Numbered from the stretch's first letter, positions 6,720-13,762 are shown. The stretch: DNA of 20,118 bases from an archaeon (GCA_020057445.1 JAGVFV010000138.1:1-20118); one strand, 5' to 3'. The notes: generated from the sequence alone by a model not told the origin. A program made the numbers and translations.

Positions 6720-6961
6720 TCTTCGATGATCTTCTGTTTGACAATATTTGCTATCTTTTGAGAAGCAATCAGAGGATAAAGCCCTGTTTGAGAAAGCTCT
6801 TCCTCGATCAGATTTTCGATCGCAGGGTCAAATCCGCAGGAAGGACACTTCTTGACCTGATGCTCGTTTCCCTTCTTGCAAAAGAGGTACTTTTCTTTCA
6901 CATAGATGGTTTGGCAGCAATCGCAAGCTGACTTCTTTTCCACACGAAGTTCCTTATGCAT
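6701..6961 (-). CDS. Zinc-ribbon protein, first gene of five-gene operon
   Basis: An 86-residue protein. The zinc ribbon is C13-x2-C16 and C39-x2-C42, followed by a helical C-terminal part ending IANIVKQKIIEEWPRRG. It is the shorter paralogue of the protein at 5957-6277. The ATG at 6961 is chosen over the in-frame ATG at 6976 for two reasons. GGTGA lies 5 nt before 6961. The TATA box at about 6995-7004 puts transcription start near 6974, which would leave 6976 outside the mRNA. It is divergent from the wHTH regulator gene at 7083. Function unknown; a DNA-, RNA- or protein-binding adaptor is plausible. Confidence 0.75.
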   Translation of the reverse strand: MHKELRVEKKSACDCCQTIYVKEKYLFCKKGNEHQVKKCPSCGFDPAIENLIEEELSQTGLYPLIASQKIANIVKQKIIEEWPRRG

Positions 6962-6974
6962 GTTGATCACCTTC

Positions 6975-7004
6975 ATAGTTAAAGGTAGAGTTGCTAACTA
7001 TATA
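6975..7004 (-). promoter_or_regulatory. Operon promoter with inverted repeat
   Basis: ATAGTTA (6975-6981) and TAACTAT (6995-7001) form a perfect 7-bp inverted repeat with a 13-bp gap. The right half overlaps the minus-strand TATA box (ATGTATATAG), and the left half lies on the predicted transcription start. This is a suitable geometry for a repressor. Confidence 0.5.
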
Positions 7005-7053
7005 CATTTTTCTTACCAATTTTTGTCCGCAGTGTCGTACCTGACCGAAAAGC

Positions 7054-7061
7054 ATATATAT
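7054..7061 (+). promoter_or_regulatory. TATA box of the wHTH regulator gene
   Basis: ATATATAT-type box about 25-30 bp before the ATG at 7083, implying a leaderless or nearly leaderless transcript. Confidence 0.55.
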
Positions 7062-7082
7062 CCGTCATGAGTATGCGCTCCT

Positions 7083-7922
7083 ATGCTCACCACAAAAGAG
7101 ATCAAGAAGATCGAGGACTTTGTCTATGCAAAGCCAAGAAGCCTGCAGGAGGTCGCGCTCCACATCGGTAGGAGCTGGCGCACGGCAGATAGGTATGTGG
7201 ATGAGCTTGCTAAAGAGTATGGGACGATCGCGACGAGGACATTTCGTGAAGGCACCCGCGGTGCCCTGAAGATCGTCTTCTGGGCAAGCATGGAAAATGC
7301 CCACCAGTCTGTCTTCCAGGAGAGGCTGGAAAATGACATCATGCACTACAAGAGGAAAGAGGACTTTTCAGCCTTCGATATCTATCAGCATGTTGCTGAG
7401 AAGGACCGGAAGGCGGTCGTCATCACGACGGGAAAAGAGGACAGGATCGATATCGAGGAATGGACAAAAGAACTGCTCGAGGCAAAGAAGCAGGTGCTCA
7501 TCTTCTCAGGCAATCTTTCCTTCCTGAACCTCTCGTGCAAAGGGTGCGATCCCTTAGAGACATTCTCGACACTTGTAAAGAAAGGTGTGTCTGTGAAGAT
7601 ACTCTCCCGTGTGGACCTCGCCGCGATGGACAATGTCCAAAAAATCCTTTCATTGAATTTCAGGCACGGGAAAGAGCTCGTCGAGATCCATCATGCAGAG
7701 CATCCCATCAGGGCGTTCATCTTCGACAACAGGCTGCTACGCATCAGGGAGATAAAGGAGCCCACAGGCAAGGCGAACGAGCTCAACAGAAGGGTCTTCA
7801 TCTATTACCTTATAAAGGATAAGGACTGGATAGAATGGATGACACGGATCTTCTGGAAGATGTTCTCCAACAGCATCGACGCGAAGAGGCGCATAGAACA
7901 GCTCAAGACCCTCTCGTTCTGA
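7083..7922 (+). CDS. Winged-helix regulator with TrmB/PLD-like C-terminal domain
   Basis: A 279-residue protein. Residues about 1-60 form a winged helix-turn-helix (SLQEVALHIGRSWRTADRYVDEL is the helix pair, followed by a beta wing). Residues about 115-240 look like the degenerate phospholipase-D-like sensor fold of TrmB-type archaeal regulators (VLIFSGNLSFL, KKGVSVKILSR, IRAFIFDNRLLRI). No full HxKx4D motif is seen, so it is more likely sensory than catalytic. It is divergent from the five-gene operon, and the only intergenic space carries an inverted repeat over the operon promoter. It may therefore control that operon, itself, or both (inference). Confidence 0.75.
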   Translation: MLTTKEIKKIEDFVYAKPRSLQEVALHIGRSWRTADRYVDELAKEYGTIATRTFREGTRGALKIVFWASMENAHQSVFQERLENDIMHYKRKEDFSAFDIYQHVAEKDRKAVVITTGKEDRIDIEEWTKELLEAKKQVLIFSGNLSFLNLSCKGCDPLETFSTLVKKGVSVKILSRVDLAAMDNVQKILSLNFRHGKELVEIHHAEHPIRAFIFDNRLLRIREIKEPTGKANELNRRVFIYYLIKDKDWIEWMTRIFWKMFSNSIDAKRRIEQLKTLSF

Positions 7923-7931
7923 TGGCAAAGA

Positions 7932-7939
7932 ATATATAT
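7932..7939 (+). promoter_or_regulatory. TATA box of the aminotransferase gene
   Basis: ATATATAT lies about 45 bp before the ATG at 7980. Transcription start near 7961 would leave a short leader containing the purine-rich GGTGGGGAGG. Confidence 0.5.
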
Positions 7940-7979
7940 CCCTTCTGAGTCCATACCCTTGAGGTGGGGAGGCGAAAGG

Positions 7980-9179
7980 ATGGATACACATATTTCTGAA
8001 TTCAGCAGGGACCTTGGCGTCGGCGAGCGCGCATTCCTCGTGAAGGCACGGGCAAACGAGATCCGGGCGCAGGGCCATGATGTCATCGAGCTTGAGATCG
8101 GCGAGCCTGATTTTACGACACCGAGAAATGTGCGCGAGGCCATCAAGAGTGCGATCGATGCAGGCATGACCCATTATGAGATCGTCCCCGGGAACAAGAG
8201 ATTCCGCGAAGTGATTGCCGCGTATGTCGGAAGGACGAGAAAGATTGATGTATCTCCAGATGAGATCCTCGTCACTGGAGGAGCAAAGTCTGCGATTTTC
8301 TACAGCTTGCTTACCGTGGTCAAGCCAGGGGGTTTTGTCATGATGCCTGATCCCACATATCCTGTCTATAAGTCTGTTGTCCAAGGCATCGGCGCACTTG
8401 CAGCGAAAATTCCTCTGAAAGAGGAGAACAATTTCCGTTTGGATATCCCTGAATTTCGATCAATGTTCAATACCAAGTCAGGATTCTTGTCTTCAGTATT
8501 GATTTTCTGCAGTCCGCAGAACCCGACAGGAGGAATATTCGCAAAGGCCGACCTTGAGGTCATTGCCGAGGAAGCGAAAGAGCGAGAAATCATTGTCATC
8601 GCTGACGAGATCTATTCCCGTCTGTTGTACGGTGTCGAGCATGAGAGCATCATGTCCATCCCTGGCGCGGCAGAGCGGACCGTCATGATTGACGGCTTCT
8701 CAAAGACATACGCAATGACTGGTCTACGGCTTGGTTATGCCGTCGTCAAGGATAAGGAGATCTATAATGCTATGAAGAAGATCGCAGGGAACGACCAGTC
8801 GTGCGTATCCGCCTGCCTACAGCAAGGTGGGATCGAAGCGCTCACCGGTCCGCAGGATGCGGTTGATGAGATGCGCTCTGAGTTCGAGAAGAGGAAGAGG
8901 GTAATTGTCGCCGGCCTCAACACAATCCCAGGCATCCATTGCAATGATCCTGTCGGCGCATTCTATGTCTTCCCGAATGTGCAGGGCTTGATGGAGAAGA
9001 AAGGATTTGAGAAGGCTGACCAGCTTGCGGATGCTCTTCTTGAGACTGCGTATGTCGCAGGGCTTTCAGGCACTGCATTTGGTAGCTATGGGGAAGGTCA
9101 CATGCGGTTCTCGTATGCGAACTCAATAGAGAACATCGAGAAGGCAGTGGAGAGGATAAGGAAGTTTGGAGCGATGTAG
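7980..9179 (+). CDS. PLP-dependent class I/II aminotransferase (AspC-like)
   Basis: A 399-residue protein of full family length that transfers an amino group between an amino acid and a 2-oxo acid. Fold-type I signatures are present: GEPDFTTP (41-48); a pyridoxal-binding loop, GGAKSAIF, near residue 100; NPTGG (181-185); D209 and Y212 in ADEIYS; and the Schiff-base lysine K242 in SKTYAMTGLR with R250 binding phosphate. A C-terminal MRFSYA carries the carboxylate-binding arginine. Substrate choice (aspartate, alanine, aromatic) cannot be told. ATG at 7980 is preferred over an upstream TTG because GGAGG lies 7 nt before it. It converges with the small gene ending at 9199. Confidence 0.93.
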   Translation: MDTHISEFSRDLGVGERAFLVKARANEIRAQGHDVIELEIGEPDFTTPRNVREAIKSAIDAGMTHYEIVPGNKRFREVIAAYVGRTRKIDVSPDEILVTGGAKSAIFYSLLTVVKPGGFVMMPDPTYPVYKSVVQGIGALAAKIPLKEENNFRLDIPEFRSMFNTKSGFLSSVLIFCSPQNPTGGIFAKADLEVIAEEAKEREIIVIADEIYSRLLYGVEHESIMSIPGAAERTVMIDGFSKTYAMTGLRLGYAVVKDKEIYNAMKKIAGNDQSCVSACLQQGGIEALTGPQDAVDEMRSEFEKRKRVIVAGLNTIPGIHCNDPVGAFYVFPNVQGLMEKKGFEKADQLADALLETAYVAGLSGTAFGSYGEGHMRFSYANSIENIEKAVERIRKFGAM

Positions 9180-9198
9180 GGCTTGTTTGTCCTTCAAT

Positions 9199-9513
9199 TC
9201 ACATCGGCTCTGTCCTTCGTCCTTCCTCTCTTTTTTTGCCCGAAGGGATCAAAGCTGTCCCTGAATACTGAATAATGCAATATTGATTATCCCCGTTTGT
9301 CATAGCTGAACTCAAACTAAAAAGCAGGTCAGTCACCGCCAATGCGTCTGCAGGGACCTTTTTCGCAAAATCCTGCAATGCCTTGTCAACATCCAGTGAG
9401 TGATACTGTTGGATATGGTGCACTCCGACTTCTTCGTATGCATGGACTCCAAGATGCGTTGCTGCGTATGTTGCTTGCCTTGTGGTCAGTATCTTTTCCA
9501 ATGCGATTGCCAT
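9199..9513 (-). CDS. Small protein, possibly YbjQ-like, unknown
   Basis: A 104-residue protein. The N terminus MAIALEKILTTRQATYAATHLGVHAYEEVGV is followed by a PADALAVTDLLFSLSS helix, a YCIIQYSGTALIP strand and a basic tail. The Ala-Asp-Ala helix followed by a strand ending GTA resembles the YbjQ/DUF74 heavy-metal-binding fold, but the similarity is short and uncertain. The ATG at 9513 has a purine-rich GGCGAGGGAG upstream and a TATA box at about 9557-9564. The 213-bp structured element begins about 16 bp beyond that box. Confidence 0.55.
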   Translation of the reverse strand: MAIALEKILTTRQATYAATHLGVHAYEEVGVHHIQQYHSLDVDKALQDFAKKVPADALAVTDLLFSLSSAMTNGDNQYCIIQYSGTALIPSGKKREEGRRTEPM

Positions 9514-9568
9514 CTTGTTCTCCCTCGCCTCTTCTAAAGAGGGAAATATCTTGGGATATTTAAAGTTG

Positions 9569-9803
9569 CATCAAAATGGGCTAATATGAAACCCTATCCA
9601 CCAGCATAAGGCGAGACACGACGAGAAAATAAAGTTTGCCCGTCGCGGGGGGACGCCTCATTGCGACCTCAGTCGCTATGAGGTCATATCAACTTCGTTG
9701 AAATGACCCCTCGGGGACGCAGGGCATTGAGGATAAGAAAGCGATTGTCGAGCAGCTGGTGGTCGCACGAAGTGCGAGGGTTTCATATTGGCCATCAAAA
9801 TGG
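9569..9803. mobile_element. MITE-like structured element E1 with flanking 11-bp direct repeats
   Basis: The core runs 9580-9792 (213 bp). The left end GCTAATATGAAACCCT (9580-9595) and right end AGGGTTTCATATTGGC (9777-9792) are inverted repeats matching at 15 of 16 positions. Outside them is an 11-bp perfect direct repeat, CATCAAAATGG (9569-9579 and 9793-9803), as expected of a target-site duplication. Inside, CCACCAGC (9598-9605) pairs with GCTGGTGG (9755-9762). Further hairpins are CCTCAT...ATGAGG with GCGAC/GTCGC inside, TCAT/TCAAC with GTTGA/ATGA, and TCGCAC with GTGCGA. There is no coding potential. It shares two modules with the element at 12580-12815. Confidence 0.7.
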
Positions 9804-9824
9804 AAAATAATTTCGTGTTAGAAC

Positions 9825-10619
9825 TTATTGCTCATGATTGTGGTCATGCCTGTGTTCATGAGGATGGTCATGATTGTGCTCATGCGGGATGTCGATCTTC
9901 TTGTCGACGTTGGCTTCTTTGCCTTTCTTTTCACCTGGTCCATCTGAAGAGGATTCTTCTTTTTTCTCTGATTCTTTCTTCCCTTTCCGAAATTCTATCG
10001 TCTTTATCCCGGTCGTCTCTGTCAGGTCTTGGATGAGTCCTGTCTGGATCTGGTCAGGGACATCTATGGGAGTGGTTATCTTTGCAGTGTCTCCTTCGAT
10101 GCTGATGTCCAGATAGGGGAACCTGATGATGTCAAGGTATGCCTTTATCTTCTCTTCTGTGGAATCCACGATGCGAATGATCTCGATGTCGTATTCGAGG
10201 TCCTTGCTTGCGAGCGGGTGGTTGAAGTCGACGATGACCCGTCCTCCTGAGACGTTCTTGACAATGCCGAGGTTGTCGTCGATGTTGACCTCGAGGCCGG
10301 GAAAAGGCTTCACCTGTTCCTTGTTGAAGAGGCTGATTGGCATGAGCTTGAGGAGTTTTGGGTCTTTCTTTCCAAATCCGTCGACGTCCTTGACCTGGAA
10401 TGTGTATTTTCCCATGGTCTTTCCGACGATCTGCTCGTCAAGCCCTTTGATCAGGTGGTGCTTTCCGATGCAGACGACGACTGGCTTGTACGTGACTTTG
10501 GCGTCGTAGAAATTGCTTTTCTTCGCGACATCCGCATCAGTCGTGTCAAAGACAGTATCTTCTCCCTTGATCTTTCCTGTGTAGGTGACTTCTATATAAT
10601 CATTTTTCTTGATGGTCAT
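9825..10619 (-). CDS. FKBP-type peptidyl-prolyl isomerase with His-rich tail
   Basis: A 264-residue protein. The N-terminal half is an archaeal two-domain FKBP (YIEVTYTGKIKGEDTVFDTT, GKHHLIKGLDEQIVGK, and FNHPLASKDLEYDIEII closing the domain). The central part carries the inserted chaperone-like flap, and a further conserved domain follows (about 155-210). It would catalyse cis-trans isomerisation of prolyl bonds and aid folding in the cytoplasm. Residues about 212-240 are a charged Lys/Glu/Ser linker. The last 20 residues hold nine histidines in alternating H-x-H pattern, like the metal-binding tail of SlyD, suggesting nickel, zinc or copper binding. The ATG at 10619 follows a TATA box at about 10643-10650, so the message is almost leaderless. 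Confidence 0.92.
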   Translation of the reverse strand: MTIKKNDYIEVTYTGKIKGEDTVFDTTDADVAKKSNFYDAKVTYKPVVVCIGKHHLIKGLDEQIVGKTMGKYTFQVKDVDGFGKKDPKLLKLMPISLFNKEQVKPFPGLEVNIDDNLGIVKNVSGGRVIVDFNHPLASKDLEYDIEIIRIVDSTEEKIKAYLDIIRFPYLDISIEGDTAKITTPIDVPDQIQTGLIQDLTETTGIKTIEFRKGKKESEKKEESSSDGPGEKKGKEANVDKKIDIPHEHNHDHPHEHRHDHNHEQ

Positions 10620-10662
10620 AACGTCAGAGGGAAGGAGGTTTTTTTATAAAGCTTGCGGAAGC

Positions 10663-11520
10663 CTATGCGAAGATGAGGATGAGCGGGAAGATGATGGCGA
10701 AGATGATGAGAAAGACTATCTCTGATATGCCGAGCGGGTGCATCTTTTCCTTGAATGGGTGGATGAATTCTTTCCACTTGAGCTTGATTGCGATGAGAGC
10801 GCCAGCGAGCATGACGATCCAGAAGATCATTTCATAGACTGGCTGGATGACGTGCAGGTAGATCTGCAGGCTGATGATGATGTTGAACAGGAGATGGAGG
10901 AGCATGGACAGCCATAGGTTCTTCGTGAGCTCGAAGAAGACGATGAGGAAGAACGATCCGATGAAGACAGAGGTCGCCCATACGATGACGTGTTTCAATC
11001 CTTCTCCTGGGATGAAGAAGTGGGCAAAGGCGAAATTCAGCGAGACTGCAAACGCCATCCAGAGAAAGCCGTAGGTGCGAAGCCTGTTCTGGAAGAGCGC
11101 CCTGATGATCATCTCCTCCTTGATGACATAGAGAGGCATGGTGAGGGAAAAGAAGAGCACCCCTGAAAGCGTGAGGAGGCCGACGTTCTCTGCATACCAT
11201 AGGTCATAGCCAGGGTCGATCACCCTCCCGAGGAAGGCAAGGGGCATGAGGAGCAGGATGAAGAGGAGCATGAGGAGGAATTGCTTTCCGGTGAACCTCT
11301 TGAAGCCGTAATGGGAGAATGGCTTTCGCTCGAAGATCTTGATGAGGAGGAATATGACGATGAATAAAAGCATGACGATGAATGCTGCCTTTCCAGGAAA
11401 TGACCCTAAGAACATGAATAATTTCATCAGGCCGGGAAGGAGCAAGCCTGCGCCGATGATGAAGAGAAAATAGACAAGGATGAGGACTATCTTTTCCCAT
11501 AAGGCAAGCATTCGTGTCAT
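10663..11520 (-). CDS. CPBP-family intramembrane protease
   Basis: A 285-residue membrane protein with about eight hydrophobic segments. All three CPBP/CAAX-protease motifs are present in order: EExxxR (E135, E136, R140), FxxxH (F163, H167) and HxxxN (H209, N213). These residues coordinate metal and catalyse cleavage inside the membrane. The substrate is unknown; some relatives mature prenylated proteins or act in self-immunity and peptide processing. ATG at 11520 overlaps the TGA of the upstream lipoprotein gene as ATGA, so the two are translationally coupled, which suggests the lipoprotein is a partner or substrate. Confidence 0.9.
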   Translation of the reverse strand: MTRMLALWEKIVLILVYFLFIIGAGLLLPGLMKLFMFLGSFPGKAAFIVMLLFIVIFLLIKIFERKPFSHYGFKRFTGKQFLLMLLFILLLMPLAFLGRVIDPGYDLWYAENVGLLTLSGVLFFSLTMPLYVIKEEMIIRALFQNRLRTYGFLWMAFAVSLNFAFAHFFIPGEGLKHVIVWATSVFIGSFFLIVFFELTKNLWLSMLLHLLFNIIISLQIYLHVIQPVYEMIFWIVMLAGALIAIKLKWKEFIHPFKEKMHPLGISEIVFLIIFAIIFPLILIFA

Positions 11521-12536
11521 GTGAGAGTCTTTTTATATTCGTTGAGCCCGATGAGGGCCCGAAATGTGGTGAAGACCTGCCCTTCGTTTGCCGGAAAGTC
11601 CTGGCTGATCTTCCAGTAGCCTTGCGCTTCTTGCGCATTGAGCACGTTCTTGGCGATCTCATCAAGCGCAGCGGGATTATCATAATGCGAAGCGACCATG
11701 ACATCGAGAATGTTTGAGACCATGAGCGCATTTCCCGCAAGGTTCTTTGAGGAGAAGTAGCTGATGAAGTCTGCATACGATAATTTCTGCTGGTGGAATT
11801 GAAGATCCTTGTATGCGTTCTCATAGTCATTCAGCACGTAAATTGCGTGGTAGATGACTGACAGCTTGTCTAGGTCGGTGCGGTTCTGGTCTTGGATGAA
11901 TTCGTTCGTGTTGTTGATCATCTTCCTTATGAGGCGTATCTCAAGATCTTTGTCGAGGCGGACAGCGATGAAGTGCCTCATGCACCAGGATTCGTCTGCG
12001 ATATTCCTCCACGCGTCTGAGATGTAATAATCGTTTGGCATCCAATCATCATCAGCGGTCAGGTAGGACCATGCCGTGCCTGCCATTGCCTTGTTCTTGG
12101 TGATGAATCCGATGATGCAGTATGTGTCAAGCGCTACTCCGCCAGGGTCGGACGAGCTCGTGATGACATTATTTATGCGTTCTTTTTCCCATTGCTTTGC
12201 GATCCCTTCGACGATGGCGTGCGCGTCCTTTCGTTGCTGTTCCATCCCCTTGAGGTGTGGCATTGCCTGCTCAAGGAAGTACACGTCGAAATAGGCGTCG
12301 AGAAGCCGGTAGGTCACGTTGCACGGTGTCGAAAGCGGGCATGCGATGTGTTCGCCTGGATAGACAAAGGTGAGGTAATTGTCTGCATAGGTGCCTGACT
12401 GGTATGCGCTTTCGAGATAGGCGACTCCTTTTTCTGTTGCTAGGTCTATTTTGGTGACTGTGTCATTGTCTGGAGCTGGTTTTTGGGCGCATGCTGTCAG
12501 GAAGAAAAGCATGAATACTATCACCCACATTTTCAT
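11517..12536 (-). CDS. Predicted lipoprotein, helical (alpha-toroid-like), unknown
   Basis: A 339-residue protein. The signal peptide ends in the lipobox LTAC, with Cys16 as probable lipid anchor. The mature part is almost entirely helical with aromatic-rich repeats. One C-terminal repeat, GYWKISQDFPANEGQVFTTF, resembles repeats of alpha/alpha-toroid (terpene-cyclase-like or prenyltransferase-like) proteins, but no catalytic DxDD is seen. The start is placed at ATG 12536 rather than the upstream 12590. The TATA box at 12560-12567 predicts transcription start near 12540, so 12590 lies outside the transcript, inside the repeat element. The stop overlaps the CPBP protease start (ATGA). The protein is presumably anchored on the outer face of the membrane. 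Confidence 0.7.
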   Translation of the reverse strand: MKMWVIVFMLFFLTACAQKPAPDNDTVTKIDLATEKGVAYLESAYQSGTYADNYLTFVYPGEHIACPLSTPCNVTYRLLDAYFDVYFLEQAMPHLKGMEQQRKDAHAIVEGIAKQWEKERINNVITSSSDPGGVALDTYCIIGFITKNKAMAGTAWSYLTADDDWMPNDYYISDAWRNIADESWCMRHFIAVRLDKDLEIRLIRKMINNTNEFIQDQNRTDLDKLSVIYHAIYVLNDYENAYKDLQFHQQKLSYADFISYFSSKNLAGNALMVSNILDVMVASHYDNPAALDEIAKNVLNAQEAQGYWKISQDFPANEGQVFTTFRALIGLNEYKKTLT

Positions 12537-12537
12537 T

Positions 12538-12549
12538 GCAGTGCACTGC
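12538..12549. promoter_or_regulatory. 12-bp perfect palindrome at lipoprotein start
   Basis: GCAGTGCACTGC is fully self-complementary. It ends one base before the ATG of the minus-strand lipoprotein gene, covering the predicted transcription start. It could be an operator or an mRNA hairpin. Confidence 0.4.
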
Positions 12550-12559
12550 CGATGGAGAC

Positions 12560-12567
12560 TATATAAA
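12560..12567 (-). promoter_or_regulatory. TATA box of the lipoprotein-protease operon
   Basis: Reads TTTATATA on the minus strand, about 25 bp before the ATG at 12536. This supports a leaderless message and excludes the longer start at 12590. Confidence 0.6.
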
Positions 12568-12574
12568 TATTTGG

Positions 12575-12820
12575 GTTTTCGTATGTGCATAGCATCCTAA
12601 GGTCAAAATTCAATAAATTGAGAGTATCGAGAGCGTCGCGAGGGGTCGTCCCGCTGGGAAACGAAGTTTCTCAGCGTCATAGGAACAAAGAAATCCAGAG
12701 ATTTCTTGTTCCAGAAATGACTTCGGCATTTCTCGGAACTTCGTTCCAATGACTTTCGGGGACGCAGCTCATTCAAGAATAGCGTCGAGAATTTTGAAGA
12801 TGCTATGCACATACGGTTTT
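12575..12820. mobile_element. MITE-like structured element E2
   Basis: The core runs 12580-12815 (236 bp). The ends are a perfect 17-bp inverted repeat: CGTATGTGCATAGCATC (12580-12596) and GATGCTATGCACATACG (12799-12815). The next inner pair is CAAAATTC (12604-12611) with GAATTTTG (12789-12796). GTTTT lies directly outside both ends (12575-12579 and 12816-12820), a possible 5-bp duplication, but T-rich context weakens this. Inner hairpins include CGCTG-GAAAC/GTTTC-CAGCG, GGAAC-AAGAAATC/GATTTCTT-GTTCC, AGAAATG/CATTTCT around a cTTCGg tetraloop, and GGAAC/GTTCC. There is no ORF worth calling. Core modules are shared with the element at 9580-9792. Confidence 0.65.
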
Positions 12821-13564
12821 TCAGAATGCGTCTTCCTTGTCGTCCTTTGGGATGGGGTCTTCACCTGATCCATCTTCTTCAATACCGTTTTCCAATGATT
12901 GCCCTGCGGGATATTCTTCATCCGTATCGTCTTCTGCTTCATGTTCCGCTGCCTGTTTTCCCTCTTCTGTATCTTCCTCTGTCTTTTTTTCGCTTTGTGA
13001 TGGTTCTTCATATCTGATCTTCTGGGAGACATACGTGTCCGCGATGGTGAAGACCTCTTCGAGGGAGAGGGAGCTTGTCTCGAGGACGAAGTCGTAGGAT
13101 AGGACGTTGTTCACGTCGATCTTGTAATACTTGAGGTATCTTTTCCGGTCGCCTTCCTGGCGTTCGATGAGGCCTTTCTTAAGGTCCTCTTTTGTGCCAA
13201 AGCTCCCTTCATTCCTCTCGTTCGATTCCTGCAGGTCTTTCCAGATGCGGACTGCTGCCTCTTCATAGTCCGTCTTCAGGAATATCTTGATGCCGTGGGG
13301 GATGAAGTGGTGGCTTGTCCTGCTCGTGATGATGAAGTTGTCCTCTTCTTTGCCGAGTTCTTGCATATATGTGTCGATGTCGCGGTCGATCTCGCCGCTC
13401 TTGTCGCGAAGCCTGTTGAGGTCGACCAGGGTGATTCCTTTTCTCTTGGCGATGCTTCGCATGAGGTCGCCCATGGAGTAGAAGGAGAGATGGTATTTGT
13501 CTGCGAGCTTCTTTCCGATGGTGTTCTTTCCTGATCCCGGTGTCCCGTCGAGGCAGATGATCAT
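12821..13564 (-). CDS. Cytidylate-kinase-like protein with acidic C-terminal tail
   Basis: A 247-residue protein. The P-loop is GTPGSGKNT (residues 7-15), where Asn replaces the usual Thr/Ser after Lys, as a variant Walker A. An SMGDLMRSIAKRKG segment and ITSRTSHHF followed by FLKTDYEEAAVRIW match the archaeal cytidylate kinase / Cytidylate_kin2 pattern, implying CMP/dCMP phosphorylation in pyrimidine salvage. The catalytic domain ends near residue 185. The last 60 or so residues are a Glu/Asp/Ser-rich disordered tail not typical of the family. ATG at 13564 is chosen over the upstream 13618 because the P-loop protein then starts at MIICLDG and an AT-rich promoter element lies near 13590. The stop abuts the repeat element E2. 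Confidence 0.8.
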   Translation of the reverse strand: MIICLDGTPGSGKNTIGKKLADKYHLSFYSMGDLMRSIAKRKGITLVDLNRLRDKSGEIDRDIDTYMQELGKEEDNFIITSRTSHHFIPHGIKIFLKTDYEEAAVRIWKDLQESNERNEGSFGTKEDLKKGLIERQEGDRKRYLKYYKIDVNNVLSYDFVLETSSLSLEEVFTIADTYVSQKIRYEEPSQSEKKTEEDTEEGKQAAEHEAEDDTDEEYPAGQSLENGIEEDGSGEDPIPKDDKEDAF

Positions 13565-13721
13565 GGATGAACGCGAGGGGTGCTCATTAATAAATATTGC
13601 GGGTGAGTTGCTTGTCAAGATGCTGTCCGTAGAATGCCCATGTACGCTCTATTGCCTCTCTTGAAGCTGTTGTCTGCATGGAGCGAGGTCCTTGCCTCCC
13701 TTTAAAAACCTTGCCGCAAGA

Positions 13722-13729
13722 CTTATAAG
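13722..13729 (+). promoter_or_regulatory. TATA box of the thermosome gene
   Basis: CTTATAAG lies about 38 bp before the ATG at 13763. A second AT-rich TTTAAAAA at 13701-13708 is upstream. The leader contains GGGTGA just before the start. The region 13619-13721 shows nothing else. Confidence 0.6.
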
Positions 13730-13762
13730 GTCAGTCGTCCTCCTGACTCGCAGGGTGAATGC

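Noticed and set aside
12536..12590. Longer start for the lipoprotein at 12590
   Set aside because: It lies inside the inverted repeat of the structured element and upstream of the TATA box. The signal peptide begins cleanly at 12536.
9580..12815. attC-like integron cassette sites at the two elements
   Set aside because: The core R/L box layout and an integrase gene are absent, and the elements have long terminal inverted repeats instead.
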